DNA of 64,000 nucleotides from Azotosporobacter soli (GTDB lineage Bacteria > Bacillota > Negativicutes > SG130). The notes below the pieces were generated by a model. That model worked only from the letters and a program-made list of their open reading frames with translations, was not told the origin of the DNA and made no database searches. Below, piece by piece: positions 9,270 to 17,930 of the stretch (position 1 is the stretch's first letter; every line of letters starts with the position of its first letter). A program made the position numbers and the translations under genes. The DNA is taken from contig NZ_JAUAOA010000012.1 in assembly GCF_030542965.1 (NCBI RefSeq), positions 1 through 64,000 on the forward strand, written 5' to 3'.

Positions 9270-9305
9270 AGTGCTCATTTTAGCACTGAAAGTTTTTTCT
9301 GTCAA
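9270..9305 (-). promoter_or_regulatory. candidate sigma-A promoter with operator-like palindrome
   Basis: On the minus strand TTGACA (9300-9305) and TAAAAT (9277-9282) are 17 bases apart. The inverted repeat AGTGCT...AGCACT (9270-9287) overlaps the -10. It would drive a short RNA ending at the terminator 9185-9241. No reading frame follows. Confidence 0.4.
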
Positions 9306-9330
9306 ACCGCTCTTTTGTAAATAATAGGTT

Positions 9331-11367
9331 TTATAGGTTGCTATTTTGCCTATTTCTAAACCTATTTAAAAACAACTCGCCTTTTTCCGTCAAACGACTG
9401 CCGCCTCGCCCGACCTGCGAGCAGACAAAACCGCACTCCGCCAAGATGCTTAAAATACGTCTCACTTCGCCTTCACTGATCTTTACCTGCTGCGCCTTAA
9501 GCGCCTGCCCGATCTGTTTGCGCCCCGCGCCGCCATCGAGGCCCTGGCGCTCGTTCAATAATGCGCTAACCTCCAACGCTTTTTCCAGCTGACAGCGTTC
9601 TTGGATAAACTGCTCTTCCGCGCTAAAATCGTCTTCCGCCTTGATATAATGCGGCAAAGCATCGCTTTGTACCACGTTCTCGGCGGAAAAAGACAAGTAA
9701 GCCGCCGCGTTGGCAAGCTCACGAATATTGCCCGGCCAGGAATAGCGCGCGCAGAGCTCTTGCGCCTGCGCAGACAGCGTTAGTTCACTGCGATTATGCT
9801 GCTGCAAAAAATGTCGCAGCAATAAAGAAATATCCTCCGTACGTTCGCGCAGCGGCGGCATCATGAGCGGCAGCACATTTAAGCGATAATATAAATCCGC
9901 CCTGAATTGGCCGGCTTCTATTTTTCGCATCAAATTCTGGTTCGTAGCCGCGATTACGCGTATATTCACATTCATCACGCGCTGCGCTCCAACCCGCATC
10001 ACCTGTCGTTCCTGCAAGACCCTGAGCAGTCTGGCCTGCAACGCATGCGGCATATCACCGATTTCATCGAGAAAAATCGTCCCCTGATGAGCCTGTTCAA
10101 ACAAACCGGCTTTCCCTTCTTTCAAAGCGCCTGTGAACGCACCCGCTTCATAACCGAACAACTCGCTCTCCAGCAAGGCCTCCGGCACGGCTGCGCAGTT
10201 CACCGCAACAAACGGCATTTTTCGCCTGGGCGACTGATTGTGCATCGACTGCGCCAGCAGTTCTTTTCCGGTACCGCTTTCTCCCGTTATCAAAACCGTC
10301 AGATCGGAATCGGCCATCATGCTCGCCTTTTTTATCAGTTGGCGCATTCTTTCCGATTCCGTCACAATATCGCTGAACTCATATCGGGCCAGCAAGCCTT
10401 TGCTTTGCAGACGTTTGCTGAGATTTTGCTCCAATTGCCTGATGTATGTCACTTCCTGAAAATGAAGATAAATGCCTGCCGCCTCGCCAAACTGTTCCAA
10501 TTCTTTTTTGTTGGCCAGCAGCGAACGCCCCTGCCACTCTACAATTTCATCTCTGAATTCGCCTTGTTTTAGTAGATTTTGCACAGGCTTAGGCAAATTT
10601 TCAAACGTCAGCACTTCTTCACTTGAAAGTTCCAGCATTTTTCGCAGGCTGGCGTTGCATAATCGGATCTGACCTTCACGATCCATCAGCATTACGCCTT
10701 CCGCCGATAAATTGATCACCGTATCGAGCGCCGTATTTTTCAGGTACAACTCTTTATACTGCCGCTTGATTCCGGTGTCGAGCGTTATGATCGATTCGCC
10801 ATATTGGATCAAACGCCGGTCAAGCTCCCTTTCCTCCAAACCTAAGCGGCTCATGATCTGAAGAAATGTCGATAAATCAATGCAGCGGTGTCCCAGATCA
10901 ATCACTTTTGCAATCTGCTGCGGCACACTTGCCGCTTCACCGGGCGTGACCGCAATTTGTATCTCTTCCGTCGAATTCTCTCCAAGATAAGGTTCCAGCA
11001 GCAAATGATCCAAGCCCATTTGATACAGGAGTGCGACGGTTTCCAGCGTCGTTTCCGGCGCGTCATTGACGACCAAAACCTTGCTTCCTGCAGGAATATC
11101 GAGCAATTTGAAGACCGCTTCTTCCTGCAGCGTTCGCTGCACTACCAGTACGCGGCGGCTCTCTTTTACATAGGGCTTGATGGCCAGCGCTTTCGCCGGC
11201 AGCATCACCAGCACGACATCCTCTTCAATCCGGTCGCCCTCTTGCATTTCGGCAAAAGAGTAGACTTTGCTTTCGGCATAACCGTCAAAAATCTGCATTA
11301 AGTTCTCTTGTATGAAAAGACCCAACGACGAGTTGGCGCTGTCGGTCACAATAGCGATCCGTTTCAC
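9331..11367 (-). CDS. sigma-54 dependent transcriptional activator with PAS domain
   Basis: The protein has about 678 residues. The first 180 form an alpha/beta sensory region similar to the receptor domain of PrpR-like regulators, followed by a PAS domain (about 215-310) and an AAA+ sigma-54 activation domain. Walker A is GESGTGKE (about 362-369); the sigma-54 contact loop GAFTGA and the Walker B stretch GTIFLDEIGDMP are intact. The C-terminus looks like a winged helix rather than the usual Fis-type helix-turn-helix. I choose GTG at 11367 because GGAGG lies seven bases upstream. It probably activates the hydrolase-permease operon through the promoter at 9149-9166. Confidence 0.9.
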   Translation of the reverse strand: MKRIAIVTDSANSSLGLFIQENLMQIFDGYAESKVYSFAEMQEGDRIEEDVVLVMLPAKALAIKPYVKESRRVLVVQRTLQEEAVFKLLDIPAGSKVLVVNDAPETTLETVALLYQMGLDHLLLEPYLGENSTEEIQIAVTPGEAASVPQQIAKVIDLGHRCIDLSTFLQIMSRLGLEERELDRRLIQYGESIITLDTGIKRQYKELYLKNTALDTVINLSAEGVMLMDREGQIRLCNASLRKMLELSSEEVLTFENLPKPVQNLLKQGEFRDEIVEWQGRSLLANKKELEQFGEAAGIYLHFQEVTYIRQLEQNLSKRLQSKGLLARYEFSDIVTESERMRQLIKKASMMADSDLTVLITGESGTGKELLAQSMHNQSPRRKMPFVAVNCAAVPEALLESELFGYEAGAFTGALKEGKAGLFEQAHQGTIFLDEIGDMPHALQARLLRVLQERQVMRVGAQRVMNVNIRVIAATNQNLMRKIEAGQFRADLYYRLNVLPLMMPPLRERTEDISLLLRHFLQQHNRSELTLSAQAQELCARYSWPGNIRELANAAAYLSFSAENVVQSDALPHYIKAEDDFSAEEQFIQERCQLEKALEVSALLNERQGLDGGAGRKQIGQALKAQQVKISEGEVRRILSILAECGFVCSQVGRGGSRLTEKGELFLNRFRNRQNSNL

Positions 11368-11585
11368 AGAAGAACCTCCCATATTTTTTTCTATTAACTT
11401 CTGTTTTTTTTCCCGCATTCCTGCGCGCATCGCCCGTCTGAATCGCCTTTTTACACGTCTGCGCTTCCTGCTTTACTATTTTGGCAAAGCAGGAAATTAA
11501 AGGAAATTAGCGAATCTTATTCTTACCTGGATTCTTCTTTTTTCTTGCTTCGCTTGACTGCCAGAAAGGAAAGGAGGCGACTGCC

Positions 11586-12704
11586 ATGCCTATCGTCCCT
11601 GTAAAAGAGCTTCGTCCCGGCATGATCTTGGCGGAATACCTACTGGATCCGCACGGGACTTTTCTCATTGCACCGGGTCAAGTGATCAGCCCCGAATGGA
11701 TTAAGCGTCTGTCGCGCTGGCAGATAAAATCCGTTGCGGTTGAAGACGAACCCGACAGCTTGATTCCGCAGCCGCCAGGCTATAATCGCATCACCGCTCT
11801 TCCTGCCATGTCGACCTTTGCCTTCAAGGCGTTCTGCCAGGAGCAAACGCAAATTGAAAATAAGATCCGAGAAATCTTTGTCGCGCTGCGCGAGAGCGGC
11901 ACGCTCGCGACCGGCGCCTTGCAGGAACTGGTACGCGATCATCTTTATCCCCTGCTTAACTTGCCGAAACTGCCTATTTTCATCCATATGCCCGGCAAAC
12001 AGGAGGATTACCTTTACCGTCATTCGTTCGACTGCGCAATCCTGGCCGGCTTGTTCGCCCGCTGGCTGGAATTTCCCACACCGAGCGTGGCGCAGATCAT
12101 GTTCAGCGCGCTGGTCATGGATATCGGAAAACTATTCGTCTCTGACGATGTGATTAACAAACCGGATACGCTGACGCTCGATGAACGTCAGCAAGCAAAA
12201 GAGCATCTTGAGCTCGGCTACAAGATCTTATTGCAAAACAAACAGGTCAACAGCGCCGCACTGGAAGCGATTTACCAGCATCATGAACGTCTGGACGGCT
12301 CCGGTTATCCGCGCGGCCTGCGGGGCAGCAGCATCCTCCAATCGGCGCGCATCCTGGCGATTGCCGACGTCTACGACGCCATGGTCAGCCACCGCTGTTA
12401 CCGCCAGGGTCTTTCGCCGCTACAAGCCGGAGAGACCTTGCTGAGTTCTATGTCCAGCCAACTCGATAAAGAGATGCTGCATTGCTTCATCGAAGAAATG
12501 CGTCGTTCCTTTTTGGGCGAGAAGGTTCTTCTTTCCGACGGCAACCACGCCCTCATCGCCGCTTTTCCCCCATTGCCGCTGATCAGGCCGCTGGTGCTGC
12601 TGCCGAGCGGCGCCGTCATTCCGCTGACGCATGACAGCAGCGTCGACATCATCCGTTGGGAGACAACCTACTGGGATCCACCCGTTCTGCCCTTTATGCC
12701 GTAA
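11586..12704 (+). CDS. HD-GYP-like protein lacking the HD histidine
   Basis: This 372-residue soluble protein has a beta-rich N-terminal domain (1-60) of the kind common before HD-GYP domains, and an HD-GYP domain (about 140-310). HD-GYP enzymes hydrolyse cyclic di-GMP with a two- or three-metal centre. Seen here: RHS (H146), HHERLDGSGYP (232-242) and IADVYDA, but the signature HDIGK reads MDIGK (M178-D179), so one metal ligand is missing. It may be a receptor rather than an enzyme. AAGGAGG lies nine bases before ATG. It is followed after 19 bases by a B12-binding protein, a likely functional partner. Confidence 0.85.
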   Translation: MPIVPVKELRPGMILAEYLLDPHGTFLIAPGQVISPEWIKRLSRWQIKSVAVEDEPDSLIPQPPGYNRITALPAMSTFAFKAFCQEQTQIENKIREIFVALRESGTLATGALQELVRDHLYPLLNLPKLPIFIHMPGKQEDYLYRHSFDCAILAGLFARWLEFPTPSVAQIMFSALVMDIGKLFVSDDVINKPDTLTLDERQQAKEHLELGYKILLQNKQVNSAALEAIYQHHERLDGSGYPRGLRGSSILQSARILAIADVYDAMVSHRCYRQGLSPLQAGETLLSSMSSQLDKEMLHCFIEEMRRSFLGEKVLLSDGNHALIAAFPPLPLIRPLVLLPSGAVIPLTHDSSVDIIRWETTYWDPPVLPFMP

Positions 12705-12723
12705 ACGTAAAGGAGGCCTTGCC

Positions 12724-13857
12724 ATGTTCAGCAAACTGCTTACGGAAGCTTCGCAGCTCCCCCATGTTTGTGCCGCTTCGACACAGGAATTTCAAAAACA
12801 CTCTGCGCTTCTCCTGCAGCATGTCAACGATACGTTATCGCGTCATCCCAACATCCTTGAAATAACCGGCAATACAAAGCATCAAACCATGCTCGACAAT
12901 CACATGTATCATGCGAAATTTATGCTCACGGTTCTTTATTTCAACAATTATCCTCTGCTCTGCCGCGTTTTAGTCTGGTTTTACCGCACCTATCAGAGCC
13001 GCGGCTATTCCGATTCTTATTTTCCGATTCTCTTTGCCGCCTGGCAGCGAGCCATCGACCGCCATCTGCCGCCGACGGCTGCGGAAGAAATCATTTTGAA
13101 ATACCAGTGGCTGATGGCCAAACACAACACGTTGCTGCAGCTTGCGCAAAATACGACGGCCTTTTCCTTCAGCGACTTCGGTTTGGATGACTCGTTAACG
13201 GATGAGATTCTGACTTCCTGCCGTGAATCGCTCTTAAACGGCGATTATCACTCTTGTCTGGCCTTATCGTCCGCCGATACGCCGGAGGAAATTGCAAGAC
13301 TCTACTGTTGCATCTTACAGCCTTGCCTGTATTCGATCGGCTCGCTTTGGGAGCAAGATGAAATCTCCGCCGCCCAGGAACATCTCGCCACCGCGACCGT
13401 CGCACGCATCATGCAAATGCAGTACAGCAAAATTTCCTCTTTCAACAAGCATATGAAAGGGCCGGCCTTGATTACCGCCGCCCCGGGAGAATACCACTCG
13501 CTGGGCGCTAATATGGCCTCCGACCTCTTGGAACTGGACAACTGGCAGACGTATTTCCTTGGCGGCAATACGCCAATTCCCGACCTGCTCACGCTGCTGC
13601 ATGAGAAGAAACCTTTTCTTTTAGGCGTAGCAGTCGTTCTGCCGTTCAACCTGATCAAGGTGCATGATTTAATCAAAGCGATCCGCTGCGATCAGCATCT
13701 TTCCCGCATCAGGATTCTCATCGGCGGCCCTGCTTTCTTTCTCGATCACACACTTTGCCAGCAATTGGGCGCCGACGGCTATGCCACCGATTCGCAAAGC
13801 GCCGTCACGCTCGCCGACGCCTGGTGGCAGGCCAGACAAAGCGAAGAAAATTCATAA
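12724..13857 (+). CDS. CarH-like cobalamin-binding sensor protein
   Basis: This 377-residue protein has a helical N-terminal domain of unknown function (1-150), a four-helix B12 cap (about 155-235) and a Rossmann B12-binding domain (about 245-375). The cap holds the exact Wx9EH motif (W209, E219, H220) that marks the light-sensing adenosylcobalamin cap of CarH/LitR. The lower ligand is H258 in GEYHSLG, an E-x-H-x-x-G variant of DxHxxG. There is no MerR-type DNA-binding domain, so output must be through protein contact, perhaps with the HD-GYP-like neighbour. ATG 12724 is chosen for AAAGGAGG five bases upstream. Confidence 0.85.
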   Translation: MFSKLLTEASQLPHVCAASTQEFQKHSALLLQHVNDTLSRHPNILEITGNTKHQTMLDNHMYHAKFMLTVLYFNNYPLLCRVLVWFYRTYQSRGYSDSYFPILFAAWQRAIDRHLPPTAAEEIILKYQWLMAKHNTLLQLAQNTTAFSFSDFGLDDSLTDEILTSCRESLLNGDYHSCLALSSADTPEEIARLYCCILQPCLYSIGSLWEQDEISAAQEHLATATVARIMQMQYSKISSFNKHMKGPALITAAPGEYHSLGANMASDLLELDNWQTYFLGGNTPIPDLLTLLHEKKPFLLGVAVVLPFNLIKVHDLIKAIRCDQHLSRIRILIGGPAFFLDHTLCQQLGADGYATDSQSAVTLADAWWQARQSEENS

Positions 13858-13886
13858 AAGGCCGGAGCATCCGCTCCGGCCTTTTA
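13856..13886. terminator. bidirectional terminator
   Basis: AAAAGGCCGGAGC-ATCC-GCTCCGGCCTTTT is a 13-bp perfect stem between two convergent genes. Confidence 0.9.
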
Positions 13887-13888
13887 TT

Positions 13889-14431
13889 TTAGCGCTTCAA
13901 ATAGTCTAGAAGCGGTATGTTTTCGATATACAGCTCTTCGACGACGGCATCGCCGTTTTTGATGCGCACCGCAACCGAGGATTCCTGACCGGCGGCCGCG
14001 CGAAAGGCTTTTTCAGCCTCCGGCGCAAGACTTTCTTCCAGATAAAAGCGGTCGAACGGCAGGTTCACGCTGACACCCGCAGCGCTGACTTGCTGCACCT
14101 TCACGCGGACATATTCTCCTTTTCGCGGGCGCTCAGCCTGAACGCCCTGCAATACGGCATAGCCTTTTTCATCGCGTCCGATCAGCGCATATGCGCGTTG
14201 CCCAACGCCGGGAACCGCCTCACCAACGAGCGGAACCTTATTTCCCTTAAAAGAAAACCGTACATACCTTCCCCGCAGCGCATCATACGGATCGACCGGC
14301 GCGGTCTGCCAACGGTAACTTTGCCCTGTCTGCAAAATATCCTCCCAGCGCCAGACCATATAGAGCGCCGCGCTGACTTGCAGAATCGCCAATACAACAA
14401 ATAACCCTTTTCGCCATGTAATCTGCTTCAT
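13889..14431 (-). CDS. GDYXXLXY-domain membrane-anchored protein
   Basis: This 180-residue protein has one N-terminal membrane segment (about 9-28) and then an extracytoplasmic domain with PYDALRGRYVRF and PFDRFYLEE, the marks of the GDYXXLXY family. Its function is unknown. It overlaps the upstream DUF2157 gene by four bases (ATGA), and these two families are regularly found side by side, so they probably form one membrane complex. Confidence 0.8.
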   Translation of the reverse strand: MKQITWRKGLFVVLAILQVSAALYMVWRWEDILQTGQSYRWQTAPVDPYDALRGRYVRFSFKGNKVPLVGEAVPGVGQRAYALIGRDEKGYAVLQGVQAERPRKGEYVRVKVQQVSAAGVSVNLPFDRFYLEESLAPEAEKAFRAAAGQESSVAVRIKNGDAVVEELYIENIPLLDYLKR

Positions 14432-15717
14432 TTCATCACCTTGCCTTTTCGCCGCGCCAGCCAGGCATTCACCAGCAAAAACGCGCCGCCGACCGAAACG
14501 AACACCGAGCCGCGAAAGACGTAGCTATAATTCAAATCGAAGAAACGCACCAGGATCAAACCGGCTACCAACAGCATCCCGGCGTTCAAACGGGTGAAAC
14601 TGTTTCGCTTCACGCCTTGAACGAGCGCCCGGATGCCGATGAACAGCGCATAGACGTTAAATAATAACGCAGACGCCCAACTGCCGCAGGCTTGCACCAA
14701 AAACAAGCCTCCCGCAACCACCAGCGGCTGCAAGCCCAAGGCCCAAGCGCCGCGTTCTTTGCGAAAACTTTGCCATAAGAAGCCAACCAGCAAGAGCAGC
14801 AGCGCTCCGACCAGCCACTGTTCCTCCTGACCGCTTGCCTGCCATTTTTCATTATGCCAAAACTCTTGAAACGTCAACGCGATCGACAGCGCCAAAACGC
14901 CGCCGCCGCCCACCAGCTTATGCGCCTTTTTCCAGACGGAGACCTCTTCGTCAAACCAGCAGCGGCCGATCAGATATGTTGCGGCAAATAACGTGCCGTA
15001 GACCAAAAAATCGAGTTCTCCGATATAGCGCTGAAAGATCTCGACGAAGCTAACATAGGCGCAAAGAAGTAACGACCAGGAGAGAATCACCGCCTGTTCT
15101 CCATAACGTTCCGTTTGCAATCGTTGCCAGTAATACGGCCCGAGTAAAGCGAGCAGCAGCCAAATCCATTGCTTCTCGCCGGGATAATCGACGCCTACGA
15201 AGAGCCATGCCATGATCCCAGCCAGATAGATCAGCGCGGGCAGTACCGCGCGCAAAAGATAGACAATCGGCAGGACCAAGAGCATCCAAAGCAGCAGAAA
15301 GGAACCCGTTTCCGCCGCGACATGATAGGTCTGTCCAATCAGCGCGAGCGATGCGCCCAGCAATAAAGCCAATAAGACGCCGCTTCCCTCGCACCAGGCG
15401 ATGCTGTCCGGCTTGCGCCATAATGCATACGCGGCGAAAAGCTGCGCGCCAAACAACTGGCCCAAGAGCAGCACCAATCGATGCATGCGGCTAAGCTGGT
15501 CCCAGTTATGCGCCAGAATCAAGATGACGCCGAGCCCGATCAAAGCCAGTCCCATGATCGCAAACAGCGTCAGCAGACGCGATGAACCGCTGCCCTCTTC
15601 TTCGCGTTGGTAGTGGGCGCGCAGCGCATCCGCCCTGTCTTGCGGCAAGATTCCCTTCTCGACCCATTCAGGCAGCTGGCGAAAAAGCCACTCGATACCT
15701 TTTTTGTCTTTATCCAT
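14428..15717 (-). CDS. DUF2157 multi-spanning membrane protein
   Basis: The protein has about 429 residues with a cytoplasmic N-terminus (LFRQLPEWVEKGILPQDRADAL, given here in part) typical of DUF2157 and then about 12 hydrophobic helices. No enzymatic motif is visible and the function is unknown. The ATG at 15717 follows GAGGGG at a usable distance; the ATG six codons upstream has no ribosome site. It is translationally coupled to the GDYXXLXY gene. Confidence 0.82.
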   Translation of the reverse strand: MDKDKKGIEWLFRQLPEWVEKGILPQDRADALRAHYQREEEGSGSSRLLTLFAIMGLALIGLGVILILAHNWDQLSRMHRLVLLLGQLFGAQLFAAYALWRKPDSIAWCEGSGVLLALLLGASLALIGQTYHVAAETGSFLLLWMLLVLPIVYLLRAVLPALIYLAGIMAWLFVGVDYPGEKQWIWLLLALLGPYYWQRLQTERYGEQAVILSWSLLLCAYVSFVEIFQRYIGELDFLVYGTLFAATYLIGRCWFDEEVSVWKKAHKLVGGGGVLALSIALTFQEFWHNEKWQASGQEEQWLVGALLLLLVGFLWQSFRKERGAWALGLQPLVVAGGLFLVQACGSWASALLFNVYALFIGIRALVQGVKRNSFTRLNAGMLLVAGLILVRFFDLNYSYVFRGSVFVSVGGAFLLVNAWLARRKGKVMK

Positions 15718-15743
15718 CACTGAAAATCCCCTCATAGCTGATA

Positions 15744-16511
15744 TTATTTACACCACATATCCCAAATCTGTTTGCCGATCAGAATAACCGACATAAATAA
15801 AAACAGCGGTCTGACATAAGCCGCACCTTTGCGAATCGCAAGCCGCGAACCGGCCAATGCGCCGAGAATCATCGCGATGCCCATCGGAATCGCATACGCG
15901 TATTGAATCGAACCGAAATAAGCAAAAGCAAGTACCGCGGCGATATTGCTGGCAAAATTAAGCGCTTTGGCATTCCCGGCCGCGACAACAAAATCAAAGC
16001 CGACCATCAGAAAACAAAAGATAAAAAACGAACCGGCTCCCGGGCCGAAAAAGCCGTCATAAAAGCCGATGCCGGCCGCAGCAAGACCGCTAAGCCAGGC
16101 CGTTCGTCCGCTGACGCCCCGATAGGTGGAAACATCGCCCCAATTCTTCTTAGTAAAAGTATAAACGGTCACCGCCAACAGCATCACCACCACCAGCGGC
16201 TTCAAAAACTGTGACGGGATCTGCTGCACGGTATAAACGCCTAAGGCCGAGCCAAAAAAGGAAAGCGGAAATTGCCAGCAGATGATTTTGAGATCGATCT
16301 TGCCGGAACGCAAAAACGAAAGCGTACTGGTAAAGCTGCCCATTACGCTGGCCATTTTGTTCGTTCCCAGCGCCATCGTCGGCGGCAAACCGACCATCAG
16401 GAGCGACGGCAACGAAATCAGACCGCCGCCGCCGACCACCGAGTCGATAAAGGATGCGACGAATCCGGCGCCCATCAAGAACAATAAGATATCGATACTT
16501 ACATTTTCCAT
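15744..16511 (-). CDS. TauE/SafE family membrane transporter
   Basis: This 255-residue protein has about eight hydrophobic segments and the family signature at the start (GFVASFIDSVVGGGGLISLP) followed by TMALGTNKMASVMGS. TauE/SafE proteins are thought to export sulfite or organosulfonates; nothing nearby identifies the substrate. GGAG lies eight bases before the start codon. It sits between a cyclophilin gene with its own terminator and the DUF2157 gene. Confidence 0.88.
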   Translation of the reverse strand: MENVSIDILLFLMGAGFVASFIDSVVGGGGLISLPSLLMVGLPPTMALGTNKMASVMGSFTSTLSFLRSGKIDLKIICWQFPLSFFGSALGVYTVQQIPSQFLKPLVVVMLLAVTVYTFTKKNWGDVSTYRGVSGRTAWLSGLAAAGIGFYDGFFGPGAGSFFIFCFLMVGFDFVVAAGNAKALNFASNIAAVLAFAYFGSIQYAYAIPMGIAMILGALAGSRLAIRKGAAYVRPLFLFMSVILIGKQIWDMWCK

Positions 16512-16536
16512 GCTTCATGCTCCATTCCTGCCAATA

Positions 16537-16581
16537 AGAAAAAACCAGGCTTGCTCTTAGCCATAGGCCAAGGGCAAGCCT
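16537..16581 (-). terminator. terminator after the cyclophilin gene
   Basis: On the minus strand AGGCTTGC...GGCC, loop TAT, GGCT...GCAAGCCT makes a 16-bp imperfect stem followed by GGTTTTTTCTT. Confidence 0.85.
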
Positions 16582-16591
16582 TCATTCCTGT

Positions 16592-17023
16592 CTATTCTTT
16601 GGCAACCGTCACTTTTTCCATGATATCACCCTGGCGGATGTCATCCACAACGTCCAAACCTTCAATCACCTTGCCAAAGACCGTATGCAGCCCATCGAGA
16701 TGCGGTTGCGGTTCGTATACGATGAAAAACTGACTTCCTCCGGTATTGGGACCGCGATGCGCCATCGACAAGGAGCCGCGTTCATGCTTGTGCGGATTTC
16801 CTTCCGTCTCGCAGGGAATCGTATATCCGGGGCCGCCGGCGCCGGTACCATCCGGACAACCGCCTTGCGCCACAAATCCTTTTATCACGCGATGAAAAGA
16901 CAAGCCGTCATAAAATCCTTTTTCAATCAAATAGGTGAAGTTTTCCACCGTCTTCGGAGCCTCATTCTCAAACAGTTCAATAACGATTTTCCCTTTAGCC
17001 GTTTCAATCGTTGCTTTCGTCAA
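16592..17023 (-). CDS. cyclophilin-type peptidyl-prolyl isomerase
   Basis: This 143-residue cytoplasmic protein catalyses cis-trans isomerisation of proline peptide bonds. Core motifs are [28 protein letters not shown] and [11 protein letters not shown], with the catalytic Arg in FHRV. The start is TTG at 17023, seven bases after GAGAGGG; an in-frame ATG 19 codons upstream has no ribosome site and would add a non-family tail. No signal peptide is present. It is monocistronic. Confidence 0.92.
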   Translation of the reverse strand: MTKATIETAKGKIVIELFENEAPKTVENFTYLIEKGFYDGLSFHRVIKGFVAQGGCPDGTGAGGPGYTIPCETEGNPHKHERGSLSMAHRGPNTGGSQFFIVYEPQPHLDGLHTVFGKVIEGLDVVDDIRQGDIMEKVTVAKE

Positions 17024-17253
17024 AATAAATCCCTCTCTTCTCCGGCTTAACGCCGCTTGCGCAGCAGCCGTCTTTCGCATTAAAAATTGCCAAACCTCGG
17101 CACTTGTTCATTATAACATTTTGCCGCTCCGCACGGCCAGAAAAAAAAACTGATTTTCACCACTTAAAAAAATTAAGATAACAGGAATTCCCTTTTCTTA
17201 AGCGAAGTATATGCAATACAATATCGTCCAATTTGCAAGGAGGACATTAGCGC

Positions 17254-17889
17254 ATGAATATTTTAGGCTTTTTGGCGGGCGCTCTCGGCATCCAAAGTCT
17301 GACGGATTATCCCAAATCGATCACGACGCTGAAAAATCGTCTGCCCAAGGAAGAACAGGATGCCTTCATCCATGATTATAAAAAATTATCGGCTAGCGAT
17401 AAAACGCAGTTCAAAGAGTATCTCAAGCAGGCTGACCTGCAGGATGCCGGAAAAATGATCGGCCATGATCTGAGCAAAGTGCAAAGCGCTTATACAAAAA
17501 CAGTCCCTACTGACACTAAAGCGAGTAAAGACACGGCAAGCGCCGCACCTGCGACCGCTTCACCGCTCGCCCAACTCGATTTTTCGGCGCGCATCCAGCA
17601 AATCTTACAGACCGCAACGCCCAGCGTCGATCCGCTCCTGCTGGCGGAGGCGGCTAAGAAATATCAGGCCTTGCAGCTTGACGGCCTGCCGTTCGCCGAA
17701 CGGCACAAAAGAATCATGGAAGCCTATGCCAAAGGCCAGGCGGCGCTCGATGCGCCTGTGCAGCTGACTTTCGCGCCAAATAGCGCGGCGGAGCCGGAAA
17801 TGAAGACAGCGCCCAGGGAATCGACCGCCGAAACGATCTCTGAACCGCCTGCGGTCGAAGGCGAAACAAAAACGGATTTGACGACTTGA
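17254..17889 (+). CDS. hypothetical protein with low-complexity C-terminus
   Basis: I do not recognise this 211-residue protein. It begins with a short hydrophobic stretch (ILGFLAGALGI) too brief for a firm membrane helix, continues with a charged helical region (about 20-85), and has Ala/Thr/Pro-rich linkers (about 86-110 and 170-211) around a second helical block. A strong ribosome site (AAGGAGG) lies ten bases upstream, and it is bounded by its own terminator, so it is very likely expressed. Confidence 0.75.
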   Translation: MNILGFLAGALGIQSLTDYPKSITTLKNRLPKEEQDAFIHDYKKLSASDKTQFKEYLKQADLQDAGKMIGHDLSKVQSAYTKTVPTDTKASKDTASAAPATASPLAQLDFSARIQQILQTATPSVDPLLLAEAAKKYQALQLDGLPFAERHKRIMEAYAKGQAALDAPVQLTFAPNSAAEPEMKTAPRESTAETISEPPAVEGETKTDLTT

Positions 17890-17930
17890 AAAAAGCGGCA
17901 AACTGCTAAAACGCAGTTCGCCGCTTTTTT
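17889..17930. terminator. bidirectional terminator
   Basis: AAAAAAGCGGC...ACTGC pairs with GCAGTTCGCCGCTTTTTT between the convergent hypothetical and ftsK genes. Confidence 0.88.
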
